The notes beneath the pieces are model-generated. The model made no database searches and was not told the origin of the DNA. It worked only from the letters and a program-made list of their open reading frames with translations. From Vitis vinifera (taxonomy: Eukaryota > Streptophyta > Magnoliopsida > Vitales > Vitaceae): a stretch of DNA of 64,000 nucleotides. Both the position numbers and the translations under genes were made by a program. The stretch is from NCBI RefSeq assembly GCF_030704535.1, contig NC_081820.1:3488501-3552500 (forward strand), written 5' to 3'. This document shows positions 32,380-46,743 of this stretch, piece after piece (the first letter of the stretch is position 1; each line of letters starts with the position of its first letter).

Positions 32380-33290
32380 CCTGCTCGCTTTAATATGAAT
32401 ATAGTTTGATCAGTTACCATGTTTAAGTACTGAGTGTTAGTGCTACTCTTGCCATGTTTGTGAGTCGAATATCTCCTTGTGCTCCTGTTGCGCTACTATG
32501 ACTTTACTATGAATAAAACAAGAGTATATTACCAAATAACGACTTTTTAAAATCAAATTTATGGCTTATGATATGGAAATTTTGGCTTTTAATGGCTTAT
32601 GACATGGAAAGTTTAGTTTTTTTATTAGATAACTTATCTTATAAGTTAAAATAAAGTTTTTATAAAAAATAACATTTTTTTTTTATTTTTCATAGGAATT
32701 TTTTTTTTTTTTAACAAAATTAACCCAACATATAAAAAGCTTTTGTGGAGCTTAAAAAAGAATTCTTGACTTAACAAAAGTGAATCTAAATAACACTTTA
32801 ACATGAAAATGAAGTCATGAAGTATATAAATATGTTTTATAAAATAAATTAATATCATAAGCTAAATTGTTTTTAAAAATAAATTAACATAATGAATAAA
32901 AATAATTATTTTTAAAATTTATCTTTCTTCCTTGTTTAGGATAGATATATTAATCTAATGATTAAGAAATTTTTTTAATTCATTTTGGTAAATAACCTCA
33001 AATGCTTGGGAAAATGTTTGGTTCTAAAAACAAATGGCAAGTTTCTTAGGGATTTTAAAAACACCAATTATTCTTTAAAAAAAAAAAAAAATCTTTTTTA
33101 AATTCGAGACCACCTAAAATATTTTTGAAGATATCGATTGAAAGTTATTTTTTGAAAAAATAATTACAATCGTGTTTAAAAAAGTCAATTTATTATCGAA
33201 TTCTTCTCTATTTTTTTAAAACTTCATTCTTTTAAAAAATATTTTAAAATTTTATTTTATTTTATTTTTTCAAAATCAACTTAAAAACAA
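32380..33290. other. LTP-C downstream and AT-rich DNA
   Basis: 32380-32620 matches LTP-B downstream DNA. 32640-32830 is the dispersed AT-rich repeat shared with 27260-27640 and 48660-49010. Beyond, simple AT-rich DNA with no gene. Confidence 0.5.
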
Positions 33291-33570
33291 CTGGCTTGCT
33301 TAGACATGGCTAAGTGATTGACGTGGTGGGACCTACTTGTTCAAGATTTACACGTGGCTAAAGTTTTTGGTAGTTGCCTCGTTGGAAAATTGGAATATGC
33401 CTCCACTAGTGTATGGGTGTCAAGTGGGTGGTTTTCGAGTCCTTTTGGTCAATATGGGTGCTTGGAAGTTGTACCCATTAATCATTTTCTCTTGACAATA
33501 AAATTTAAATTCTTTTCTAACACTCATACATACATTTATGGTATGAGAGCGATTATAAGAGCAACAATTC
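33290..33570 (+). other. possible copia LTR end with primer site
   Basis: A mixed-composition stretch followed at 33538 by TATGGTATGAGAGCGATT, close to the initiator-Met primer site with one or two changes. It abuts unit R2. No paired LTR or gag was found, so it is an orphan fragment. Confidence 0.4.
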
Positions 33571-34829
33571 AGATCAAGGTAAAAAAAAAATAAGACCACA
33601 TAAGAAGTGCATGAAATTTTTGAATGAAAGAAATGTAGATGATGAATATAATAAAATTTTCTCAAACTTTCTTTATTTTTCTTCGAAGGAAATTAAAAGA
33701 AAAATCTTTTAGTAGAGGTTTTTTTCCTCACATCGTAATATCTAAATATAAATATAAAGAAAAATGTTTTTTTTCCTTAATTAGTACTTTCCATGAGCCA
33801 TGCATAATCTTAATTCACCATGGATAGTGTTTTTATTTCTAATTTCCTTTTGTTTTCTTTGATAACCAAATAAGGAAAATATTTTATATTTGTTTTCTTT
33901 TATGTTCTTTGTCTAACACTTTTTAGGAACTAAATATATATACACTTGAAACAAGAATTTATTAATAAGTTTTAAGTTAATAACTTAAGTCTAATTTGAT
34001 AGAAAGTCAAATTAGTTCATTTAACTACATATTAAGTGAGTGTTTAGTAAACCAATTTAATAACTTAAAGTGACTTAATAACTTAATTTAAGTCATAACA
34101 TAAATTAAGTATGTTTGATAAAACAATTTAATGATATGACTAAAAGTAGAAAACAACTTTAATTAATAAATGAAAACAATTAACTTATTCTTAAATCCAT
34201 AGTTTTATTTTATCTTTTAACCATTATTTGTTATAATTACATACACAATTTCTTTTACTACTCCACGACCTTCATTGTTATTCAACATCTTTTGCTCTAC
34301 TTATAATTTATGAGGATAAATATGTCAATTTAATAATTTAGAATAAATTTTAAATTAATTTTATTAAATAGTTTTAATACTTAAAGTAAGAATTAAGTAA
34401 TAAATTTTAAGTCAATAACTCGAATAGAATCTAACTTAAAGTTAACTTAAGTTATTAACTATCAAATATTAAGTTTTACCCAGGCCCTAAGTCTTTAATC
34501 TTTTGCAGCAATTGACATTGACAAACACAATTTCTAAATATAAATGTTTATAGCAAGTCAAGAAGAATCCATTTTATTGGATATTCAAACCAGAAAAATG
34601 AGTCAATTGCTTTGGTTTTATTTAAGAGCGTGGTTGTGGCATGAAAGGAAAAAGAACTTATTAAAAAGCATAAATATTTAGACATCCATTATATCCTTAA
34701 TTACGTACATTTTTCTATAAAATACATCAAGATATGATGTTCAAGAACCAAAACTTAAAATCAATTGTAAAATATTTTAGATGCATATGATATTCCATCG
34801 CAATGTCTTTGCTTAGAGTACAAAATTTT

Positions 34830-35560
34830 AGATAAAGATTCAATACTTTGGACGGAATTTTCATGCCTATAAGGGACATTACAAATGGCTAGTATTAGCA
34901 TTTGGATTTAGAAAAGGCACCAACAATATTGCACCCAAAATGGATAATTTCTTTAAATATTATAATTTTTTTTTGGTGCATGTAGATGATGTACTAGTTT
35001 TTAATAACAATTATTCATTATGAACATTTACCGTGAGATTAAAAATATTTTATATGAAGAAGAATTAATTCCAATAAATGAAGTAAATGGTTCAACTTCT
35101 CATATTTGTCAATAGAATATGTAGAACTACAAAATTTTCAATTATTATTAAAAAAATGATTTTCTTATTAATATTTATTGAAAATTTCTGCAAATGATGG
35201 AGGATAATGGTGATGTGGCTGTAATAGGGGTATTTGGATAACCTTGGTGATTCGTATATTCCTATCAAATCTTCATGATGAATGATAAAATGAAAAAAAA
35301 TTGATAAAATGAATTGGAAACATAGTTCAAAAGGTTGAAAACGCATATTACACCTTGTTAGATATAAAAAAATTTAGAAAATAGATAAGTGAATTACTTA
35401 AGTTAGGAGTGATAAGACAAAACAACATTGGATTTTATGGTTAGAAATAGGAATGAAATCAATAGGGGAAAATCTAGACTTGTAATTGATTATAAGAGAC
35501 TTAATGATAAGTGACCATAACTATTTCGATGGATATAAGATACCTAACAAAAATCAACTA
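34830..35560 (+). pseudogene. permuted RT relic (unit R2)
   Basis: Second copy of the pararetrovirus-like RT relic, on + here because the block is inverted. The C-terminal piece is at about 34840-34995 (ends in a VDDVLVF-like active-site box near 34983) and the N-terminal piece at about 35430-35560. Same permuted order as in unit L, with stops and frameshifts. Confidence 0.5.
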
Positions 35561-35929
35561 ATAAATTGTATACAAAATGCTAAGATTTGCCATAAATTGT
35601 TTCTAGTTGGTTCATTTGTTAACTTACAAACAATTCTCTTATTAGACTTCTAAAGTTGTAAGGGTTGACTTCTAATTCCATTAGTTTCTTAATTTTTTTC
35701 TAGAGACTCTTGAGGTCAATCAAAGATTCTTCTCGGTCAATCTTAGTGAAAGCCTTCAACGAAGCTCATACATTTTGCTAGGTTGACAAATTAGGGTATT
35801 CTTCTCAACATAGTATTTTGCTAGATAATTAAAATTTGGTTGAAGTTATTTGGTTTCTTTTAACTTGTCTAGAAAATCTAAAATGCTTTTACTGATATGA
35901 GGTTGTAATGCAATTTTTCCTTTTCCTAC

Positions 35930-37675
35930 TCTACAAATGGCCCTCTATATTCGTTACCATTATTTGCACACATGTATTTCAACTTCCTTTTAGTTTCCCA
36001 CTCAACTACAACATCAAGGAGCTTGAAAAAAATTTAGATCCTATTCCTTGTTTTCTTTTTTCCAAAAAAATAATAAGCCCACACTTTTCTAGAATGATCA
36101 TCAATGAAAGTAAGATAAGAATGAGTACTACAAAGACTCATAACATCCATGGAACAAATATCAATTTGGATTAAATTTAAACCATTTGGTTTCCTAGATG
36201 AATAGAAACTTTTAAATACAACCCTATGCTATTTACCTATCATACAATAAGTGCATACCTTCAAATCTATAAATTTCAATCTAGGAAGATTATGCTTCTT
36301 AGAAAGAATTGACATACCATTCTAACTCAAGTGACCAAGCATACGTACTAAAGTTGAGTGGAAGAATCTTCAACTGTAATTACCTCTCCCGTAGGAAGTA
36401 GCCTCTGTCACATAAAGAGAATTACATTTACTTCCTCTAGCTACTAGTAAATGCCCCTTTATGAGCTTTCATTTTCCTTCTCCAAAGTGGTTGTGATAAC
36501 CCTTGTCATCAAAGAAACTAATGGAAATTAATTTAAGATGAATTTCATTAACATGCCTCACATTATTCTTCATAAATAATTTATAATTAAGCAATATTTA
36601 TATTTAGATAGATATCTCTCATGCTAGCAATTATGCACTCAACATCATTCTCCATCTTCATATAACAAAACTAGCCACTAGTATAAGAGGAGAAAACATC
36701 ACGAAGCAAAGTGACATGACGCAAAGCATTGAAGTCTATGACCTAGCATGAATCCTAACATGTGAGATTAATGCTACCATCATCACAAACAATATAAACA
36801 TCAATGACAACTACAACTACAAGATTGACTCCTTTGTTTTCCTTACCTTTTTCTATATTTATTCCCTTCAAGTACTTTATATTGAAACTTCTTGTGTGTC
36901 CTAGCTTGCCACAATGATAACACTTAATCTCTTTCCTTGAGTTGAATGTTCCTTATGTCTTGTCACTACTACCATGATTCATATATTCTGCTATTGCTTC
37001 TACCTCATCTTTAAGTAAGCAACAATTGAGTCTATGCAATTACATCTTAGTCATTTTGATTATTTTTCTCATCATGATTTCTTTTACTATTTTCAAAGTG
37101 ACTACATTGTTTGGAGTATAATAAATAAAAGAGACAATAAGAGTCTCCCAACCATAAGACAACAAACCAATCAAACATAGAGCATAAATCTCATCATCCA
37201 AATTAATTTCCATTGTATCCAATTAGTTCAATATATCTTGAAAAACATTTAAGTGCTCAAAAGTAGAGGTTTCATCATGATATTTCAAAAAAATAAGGTT
37301 TTTTTTTTTTTAATTAAGAAAAGGTTTGTCTTGTGCATTATTCTTTTCATACAACTCCTGTAGAGTATTCCACACTTTATAAGCATTAGTTTCATGTGTA
37401 ACACATTGATATACATTGTAGTCAACTAATTGCCAAATCTTTCCAATTGTCTTTTTGTTTAGTTTTACCCAATCCTTATTAGACGAATTATTTAGTTTGC
37501 TACTATCACCTAACAGAGTATCTTCATACTCAAAGCAAATTCTTCATTCATGACTTTCAAATTGAATAATTTGTAGCCGTGAGTTTGATCATAGTATTAT
37601 TATTATTACATGAATCCTCTATTTAATTAGGGCTAAAAAATTCCCCAAATAACTTGGCTCTAACATTACTTGTTG
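35930..37675 (-). pseudogene. copia gag-integrase relic (unit R2)
   Basis: Inverted copy of 4310-6060. Gag UBN2 sequence is near 37040-37300, the zinc-knuckle region near 36890-36930 and integrase near 35990-36330. It is more broken than the unit L copy. Confidence 0.75.
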
Positions 37676-40038
37676 AAAAAACTAGCAATCTTAGAACAAT
37701 TCCTCATAGAAACAAATCTAAACAAAACAAATAAATCCTTTTTTCCTTTTATGCAAGGAACCAGGCATATGCATACTTAGCAATATTAAATGAATAATTC
37801 AGACAATTTAAATTAACATAATCTACAAACATTAAGATTACAACAATTTTTATGAAGCAAATCCTCTAATGTGAAGAGAAAAAATACATGATATGGTCCA
37901 CTCAAATCTTCCACTAATAAAAATGGATCGGGTACAATGAGTTCTTTAGTAATAAAACAAGAGGCTATCATTCATATTTCAACAAAAATCACCACACTCA
38001 AAAGTTTCGGTCTTACAAAAATATAAAAAATAGAAGAGAGAAAATAGCAATCCAAACTAGTAAATCGTAGCTCAGACCACGGCAAAACAAATAATATATT
38101 TGGGGCATTTTTTTTTCATTTTGAAAAGAATATTTCAACTAATATTAATGATTAAAATTTCTTTGACAATGCATCATAAGTAAATAGTGTATTTAGAAAT
38201 CAAATTAATTGTTTAAATGCATTTTTTCCATTAATATAAGAGACAAAAATTGACAGAATTTTATGTTTAAATAGTTGAATTTCCCTTAAAAATGGTTTTT
38301 TTTTTCTATCACTTTTTTGTTTTTAAAAAATAAAAATACAAAATGTGTTTAAATACAAGTTCTTTTTTTATTTATTTTTTAAAAATATGTTACATGTAAA
38401 TAGAAAAATAAAATAAAATAAAAAACCCTCTTGCATTTTAAGATTATTTGTTATATAATTATATCAGAATTTTTTAATCAGAATAATAAGATATACATAA
38501 CTTTGTATTCTTCTAATATATATGCCAACTAATTGTTGAATTTGGCATGTACAATTCATTAGTTCAAGTATTAATTTAATATATTGATTTAATTTATTTA
38601 AAATTTATATAATTTACAATTGAAGTTATTTTTAAATAATTTATTAAAAATATTATTAACAAAAACATAATTTGTTAATCAAAGCTTTTTTTTTTTTAAA
38701 AAAAAAAAAGCATATAAAAAGCACAACTATTATTTATGATTCATGTTGTAATTGCATCAATGCTATATAAGAAATCAAATCATTACACCCTATGCAGAAG
38801 TTCAAATATGCAAAAAGATCTTTCTCGTTATTGAAGAGTTTTATAATGCCTTATATATATTAAATGACTTGAAAGTACAATGAAATATTTAAAATTTAAA
38901 AACTCCCTTCAATAAATTATGTTCTTGAAGACAAGCTAATATGAAGAGGTTTCGAAATCTTATATTTTCATACAAATCCCTTGTATGAAAACCTTGTAAA
39001 AAAAATATTCTAACAAATCCCCAATGACATCCACTCAACTTTTCTCAGGGTACGAATTAGATCAAATTGCTAAAAAAAAAAAAAAAAAAATCAAACCTTA
39101 AAAATATTTGGTCCAAGTCCAATAAAATATGATGTCTAATTTGAATTATTCAACCTAATCAACCTCATTCTTATAAAAGGAAAATTGTGTTTTTTGTACT
39201 CATTGAAATGTATAGAAAATGATAATTGGCATTTTCATATTTTAAATGATATTATGTAATCCCAAAATGTTTGTTGTCTTATGCACATCTAAGTTGAACT
39301 AAGATAATATGAGGTACCATTTTCTAATGATATATGTATTGCATTTCATTTGAATGAGTAATACCTTCAACTTTAGAGTACATACAAGTCTAATTATCTT
39401 TCGAGAGTCTATAACATGAATTATTTTGGAACTTGTGAATAACTTCGAAATCTTACCTCCCTTCTCACTACCCTTTGTTTCATTGTTTTGTTGGCATTTA
39501 ACTAGAGATAAATACTCTATATGTAATAACAAATGCTTTATAAAATTTAAAAAGTAAATTTTTTTTATTTTCTCATATATATTTAAAAATTTTGAAAAGC
39601 ATTTTAAGAAGAGAATGTAAATTTCTTATTTTTATATAAGAGTTCTTATATAATTTGTATATAAATTTTTATTTTTAAAAATTAAAAAATAAGAGTTGCA
39701 TTCAAACACCAAACCCTCTATATAAAATATAAGACTCTTACCGGACTTAAAATGATATTAAGTAAAAAATCAGGTATTAAATAACTTTTACTGTCTTGAC
39801 TTTTAAAATTTTTGAAAGTAATTTTTAGATACATAAACTAATACTTTTTATTTATTTATTTATTTATTATTTTATAGAAGTTTCTTCTTTTTATCCAGAA
39901 GTTATTATTATTTACTAGAGAGCAACCTTTTAACCTTTTGAATTAATTCAATGATAATTAGTTATCATGGTACAAGAGCTTTGCCTTTACGAGGAAAAAA
40001 AATGAAATTTATTACATAGCTGAATGATGAAAAATTAA

Positions 40039-40063
40039 TATAATAATAATAATAATAATAATT
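40039..40063. repeat. (TAA)n at the R1/R2 junction
   Basis: TAA repeats directly at the joint between the two tandem units; the left block has the equivalent (ATT)n near 8827-8849. Confidence 0.75.
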
Positions 40064-41679
40064 TATTTTTATTTTTTTGGAAAAGGGTGTATTTTTTTCC
40101 AAATCACTAAATTAAATTAAATTTTATTGAGGTTTACAAAATGAACAAAATTTAAATTAATGTTTTTTAACTCTTTTTTTAATAGTCAATAAATATCATT
40201 TTTGGAAAGATAAAAAATTTATATCATTCTTTTCAATTTTCACAATTCTTCTAGGTTTTGGGCTTAAATAGTGAGCTTATATGGACCAAAGCTTAATTTT
40301 TGGGTCTAACTAGGTCCAAAACACAATTTTCCCTAAATAAAAACACAAATATATAAAAGTAATATATAAATAAATAGAACCAAGTAACTTAAAACAATAA
40401 GACCACATAAGAAGTGTATGAAATTTTTGAATGAAAGAAAATGTAGATGATGAATATAATAAAATTTTCTCAAACCTTCTTTATTTTTATTCAAAGGAAA
40501 TTCTTTTAGTAAAGGTTTTTTTTTTTAAATATTTTTTTTCCTCGCATCTTGTTGTAATATCTAAATATAAATATAAAGAAAAATATTTTTTTTCCCTCAA
40601 TTAGTACTTTCCCTGAGCCATGCATAATCTTAATTCACCATGGCTAGTGTTTTTATTTCTAATTTCCTTTTGTTTTCCTTGATAACCAAATAAGGAAAAT
40701 ATTTTATATTTGTTTTCTTTTATTTTCTTTTTCTAACACTTTTTAGGAACTAAATATATATATATATATACACTTGAAACAAGAATTTATTAATAAGTTT
40801 GAAGTTAATAACTTAAGTCTAATTTAATAGAAAGTCAAATTAGTTCATTTAACTACATATTAAGTGAGTGTTTAGTAAACCAACTTAATAACTTAAAGTG
40901 ACTTAATAACTTAATTTAAGTCAGTAAATAAATTAAGTATGTTTGACAAAACAACTTATTGATATGATTAAAAGTAAAAAACAACTTCAATTAATAAATA
41001 AAAACAATTAACTTATTCTTAAGTTCATATCTTTATTTTAATTTATTACCATTATTTGTTATAATTACCTACACAATTTATTTTCCTACTCCACAACCTT
41101 CATTATCATTCAACATCCTTTGCTCTACTTATAATTTATGAGGATAAATATATCAATTTAATGATTTAAAAAAAATTAAATTAATTTTATTAAATAACCT
41201 TAATATTTAAAGTAAGAAATAAGTAATAAGTTTTAAGTCAATAACTTGAGTATAATTTAACTTAAAATCAACTTAAGTTATTAACTATTAAATATTAAGT
41301 TTTACCCAATGCCTTAAGTCTTTAATCTTTTATAGCAATTGACATTGACAAACACAATTTCTAAATATAAATGTTTATAGCAAGTAAAGAAGAATATCCC
41401 ATAGTAAACAAACCCACAATCCATTTTATTAAAGTAGAGAAATGAGTCAATTGCTTTGGTTTTATTTAAAGGCGTGGTTGTGGCATGAAAAGAAAAAGAA
41501 CTTATTAAAATGCATAAATATTTAGACATCCATTATATCCTTAATTAGGTCATTTTTCCATAAAATACATCAAGATACGATGTTCAAGAACAAAAACTTA
41601 AAATCAATTGTTAAATGTATTACATGCATATGATATTCCATCTCAATGTCTTCGCTTAGAGCATAAAACTTTAGATAAA

Positions 41680-42500
41680 GATTCAATTCTTTGGACGGAA
41701 TTTTCATGCCCATAAGGGACATTATAAATGGCTAGTGTTAGCATTTGGATTAAAAAAGGCACTAACAATATTGCAGCCAAAGATGGATAATTTCTTTAAA
41801 TATTGTAATTTTTTTGGGTGCAAGTAGATGATATACTAGTTTTTAATAACAATTATTCATTATGAACATTTACCATGATATTAAAAAAATTTATATGGAG
41901 AAGAATTAATTCCAATAAATGAAGTAAATGGTAAAACTTCTCATATTTGTCAATAGCATATGCAGAACTACAAAATTTTCAATTATTATTAAAAAAATGA
42001 TTTTCTTATTAATATTTATTGAAAATTTCTGCAAATGACGGAGGATAATGGTGATGTGGTTGTAATAGGGGTTTGATTTGGATAACCTTGGTGATTCGTG
42101 TATTCCTATCAAATCTTCATGATGAATGATAAAAATAAAAAAAAATGAGAAAATGAGTTGGAAACATAGTTCAAAAGGTCGAAAATGCATATAACACCTT
42201 GTTAGATATAAAAAAAATTTAGAGAATAGATAAGTGAATTAATTAAGTTAGGAGTGACAAGACAAAACAACAAACATTAGCTTTTATGGTTAGAAATAGG
42301 AATGAAATCAATAAGGGAAAATTTAGACTTGTAATTGATTATAAGAGACTTAATGATAAGTGACAGTAACTATTTCGATGGATATAAGATACCTAACAAA
42401 AATCAACTAATAAATTGTATACAAAATACTAAGATTTGCCATAAATTGTTTCTAGTTGGTTCATTTGCTAACTTACAACCAATTCTCTTATTGGACTTCT
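41680..42500 (+). pseudogene. permuted RT relic (unit R1)
   Basis: Best-preserved copy. C-terminal RT piece at about 41680-41835, with a GHYKWLVLAFGL motif and VDDILVF; N-terminal piece at about 42280-42440, with EINKGKFRLVIDYK and an IPNKNQLI word. Frames are interrupted. The words point to a caulimovirid-like RT; the order is permuted, as in the other two units. Confidence 0.55.
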
Positions 42501-42814
42501 AAAATGGTAAGGGTTGACTTCTAATTCCATTAGTTTCTTAATTTTTTTCTAGAAAGACTCTCTTAAGGTCAATCAAAGATTCTTCTCAATCATTCTTAAT
42601 GAAAGCCTTCACTGAAGCTCATGCATTTTTGCTAGGTTGACAAATTAGGGTATTCCTCATCATGATGTTGTGAGCTGAGTATTTTTATAGTATTTTGCTA
42701 GATAATTAAAATTTGGTTGAAGTTGCTTGGTTTCTTTTAATTGTCTAGAAAATCTAAAATGCTTTTACTGATATGAGGTTGTAATGCAATTTTTCCTTTT
42801 CCTACTCTACAAAT

Positions 42815-44550
42815 GACCCTCTATATTCATTACCATTATTTGCACACATGTCCTTCAACTTCCTTTTAGTTTCCCACTCAACTACAACATCAAAGAGCTT
42901 GAAAAAATCTAGATCCTAGTCCTTGTTTTCTTTTTTCCAAAAAAATAATAAGCCCACACTTTTCTAGAATGATCATCAATGAAAGTAAGATAAGAATGAG
43001 TATTATGAAGACTCATAGCATCCATGGAACAAATATCAATATGGACCAAATTTAAACCATTTGGTTTCCTAGATGAATAGAAACTTTTAAATACAACCCT
43101 ATGTTGTTTACCTATCATACAATAAGTGCATACCTTCAAATCTATAAATTTCAATCTAGGAAGATTATGCTTCTTAGAAAGAATGGACATACCATTCTGA
43201 CTCAAGTGACCAAGCGCACGTACTAAAGTTGAATGGAAGAATCTTCAACTGTAATTACATCTTCCATAGGATGTAGCCTCTGTCACATAAAGAGAATTAC
43301 ATTTACTTCCTCTAGCTACTACTAAATACCCCTTTATGAGCATTCAGTTTCCTTCACCAAAGTGGTCGTGATAACCCTCGTCATCAAATAAACTAGTGGA
43401 AATTAAATTAAGATGAATTTCATTAACATGCCTCACATTATTCTTCATAAACAATTTAGAATTAAGCAATGTTTATATTTAGATAGATATCTCTCATGCT
43501 ATCAATTTTGCACTCAACCTCATTCCCCATCGTCATATAACAAAACTAGCCACTAGTATAAGAGGAGAAAACATCATGAAGCAAAGTGACATGACGCAAA
43601 GCATTGAAGTCTACGACCCAACGTGAATCCTAACATGTGAGAGTAATGCTACCATCATCACAAACAATATAAACATCAATGACAACTACAATTGCAAGAT
43701 TGACTCCTTTATTTTCCTCACCTTTTTCTATATTTATTCCCTTCAAGTACTTTATATTGAAACTTCTTGTGTGTCCTAACTTGCCACAATGATAACACTT
43801 AATCTCTTTCCTTGAGTTGGATGTTCCTTATGTCTTGTCACTACTACCATGATTCATATTTCTACTATTGCTTCTACCTCATCTTTTAGTAAGCAACACT
43901 GGACTCTATGCAATATATCTCAGTCATTTTTGTTGTTTTTCTCATCAACATGCTTTCTTTTACTATTTTCAAAGTGACTGCATTGTTTGGAGTATAATAA
44001 AAAAATAAACAATAAGAGTCTCCCAACCATCAGACAACAAACCAATCAAACACATAACATAAATCTCATCATCCAAATTAATTTCCGTTGCATCCAATTG
44101 GTTTGATATACCTTGAAAAACATTTAAGTGCTCAAAAGTAGAGGTTTCATCATGATATTTCAAAAAAATAGGGTTTTTTTTTTTAATTAAGAAAAGCTTT
44201 GTCTTGTGCATTATTCTTTTCATACAACTCCTGTAGAGTATTCCACACTTTATAAGCATTAGTTTCATATGTAACACATTGATATACATTGTAGTCAACC
44301 AATTGCCTAATCTTTCCAATTGTGTTTTTGTTTAGTTTTACCCAATCCTTATTAGACGAATTATATGGTCTGCTACTATATATCACCTAACAAACTATCT
44401 TCATACTCAAAGCAAATTCTTCATTCATGACTTTCAAATTGAATAATTTGTAGTCGTGAGTTTGATAATAATATTACTATTATTACCCGAATCCTCCATT
44501 TAATTAGGGCTAAAAAATTTCCCAAATAAGGTTGCTGTATCATCACTTGT
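42815..44550 (-). pseudogene. copia gag-integrase relic (unit R1)
   Basis: Inverted copy of 4310-6060. Clear gag at 43969-44386 (KVWNTLQELYEKNNAQDKAF and KYHDETSTFEHLN) and integrase at 42909-43205 (CTYCMIGKQHR, FIDDHSRKVWAY). RT is missing. Confidence 0.8.
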
Positions 44551-46743
44551 TGAAAAAACTAGCAATCTTCCTCAAAGAAACAAATCTAAACAAAACAAAT
44601 AAATCCTTTTTTCCTTTTATACAAGGAACTAGGCATATGCCTACTTAGCAATATTAAATGAATAATTCAAACAAGATAAATTAACAGAATCTACAAACAT
44701 TAAGAGTACAACAATTTTTACGAAGCAAATCCTCTAATGTGAAGAGAAAAAATACAAGATACGGTCCACTAAAATCTTCCACTAATAAAAATTGATCGGT
44801 ACAACGAGTTCTTTAGTAATAAAACTAGAGGGTATCATTCATCAATAACTTAGGATTTCAACAAAAATCACCACACTCAAAAGTTTCGGTGTTACCAAAA
44901 TATAAACAACAGAAGAGAGGAAATAACAATCCAAACTAGTAAATGGTAGCTTAGACCACCGCAAAACAATATATTTGTGGCCTTTTTTTTTTTCATTTTT
45001 AAAAGAATATTTCAACTAATATTAATGATTACAATTTCTTTGATAATGAATCATAAGTAAATAGAGTATTTAGAAATCAAATTAATTGTTTAAATGCATT
45101 TTTCCATTAATATAAGAGACAAAAACTGAGAGAAGTTTATGTTTAAATAGTTGAATTTCCCTTAAAAATGGTTTGTTTTTATTTTTTTTCTATCACTTCT
45201 TTGTTTTTAAAAAATAAAAATACAAAATGTGTTTAAATACAAGTTCTTTATTTATTTATTTTTTAAAATATGTTACATGTAAATAGAAAAATAAAATAAA
45301 ATAAAAAACCCTCTTGCATTTTAAGATTATTTGTTATATAATTATATCAAAATTTTTTAATCAGAATAATAAGATATACATAACTTTGTATTCTTCTAAT
45401 ATATATGCCAACTAATTGTTGAATTTGGCATGTACAATTCATTAGTTCAAGTATTAATTTAATATATTGATTTAATTTATTTAAAATTTATATAATTTAC
45501 AATCTAAGTCATTTTTAAATAATTTATTAAAAATATTATTAACAAAATAAATCAACATAATTTGTTAACCAAAACTTTTAATTTTTTTTAAAGCATATAA
45601 AAAAAGCACAACTATTATTTATGATTCATGTTGTAATTGCATCAATGTATATAAGAAATCAAATCATTACACCCTATGCAGAAGTTCAAATATGCAAAAG
45701 ATCTTTCTCATTATTGAAGAGTTTTATAATGCCTTATACATATGAAATGACTTCATAGTATGAAATATTTAAAATTTAAAACCTCTCTTCAATAAATTAT
45801 GCTCTTCAAGACAATCCAATATGATGATGAGGTTTCAAAATCTTATATTTTCATACATATCCCTTGTATGAAAACCTTGTCAAAAAATATACTAACAAAT
45901 CCCAATGGCATCCACTCAACTTTTCTCAGGGTACAAATTAGATCAAGTTGCTAAAAAGATCCAAACTTAAAAATATTTGGTCCAATTCCAATAAAATATG
46001 ATGTCTAATTTGAATTATTCAACCTAATCAACCTCATTCTTATAAAAGGAAAATTGTGTTTTTTGTACTCATTGAAATGTATAGAAAATGATAATTGGTA
46101 TTTTCATATTTTAAATGATATTATGTAATCCCGAAATGTTTGTTGTCTTATGCACATCTAAGTTGAACTAAGATAATACGAGGTACCATTTTCTAATGAT
46201 ATATGTATTGCATTTCATTTGAATGAGTAATACCTTCAACTTTAGAGTACATACAAGTCTAATTATCTTTCGAGAGTATATAACATGAATTATTTTGGAA
46301 CTTGTGCATAACTTCGAAATCTTACCTCCCTTCTCACTACCCTTTGTTTCATTGTTTTGTTGGCATTTAACTAGAGATAAATACTTTATATGCAATTACA
46401 AATGCTTTATAAAATTTAAAATTTAAAATTTTTGAAAGTAATTTTTAGATGCATAAAATAATACTTTTTATTTTTTTTATTTTATAAAAGTTTCTTCTTT
46501 TTATCCAGAAATTATTACTATTGCTTTTTAACCTTTTGAATTAATTCAGTTGATAACTAGTTATCATGGTACAGGAGCTTTGCCTTTAGGAGAAAAAAAA
46601 GAAGGAAATTCATTGGATAGCTGAATGATGAAAATTAAATATAATTATTTTCATAGGGATATGCAAAGCTTGATGGTTGCATATTGAAACAATCTATTTA
46701 TGGTATTATAATGATTAGCTGGATCTGCATGGTGAGTTTCCTC

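Larger units (their letters stand above)
33590..40030 (-). repeat. duplicated block, unit R2
   Basis: Inverted copy of the left block (its 8494 end is at 33590, its 2250 end at about 40025). It is joined head to tail with unit R1 but has no germin-like gene of its own; at the 40025 end it starts in sequence normally found about 115 bases after the GLP stop codon. It has accumulated more small changes than R1. Confidence 0.8.
40030..46740 (-). repeat. duplicated block, unit R1 (next to GLP2)
   Basis: Inverted copy of the left block continuous with GLP2, reaching the equivalent of left position about 8845. It ends in (TAA)n at 40039-40063, inside the half-copy of the 8556-9162 element, where unit R2 begins. 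Confidence 0.85.
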
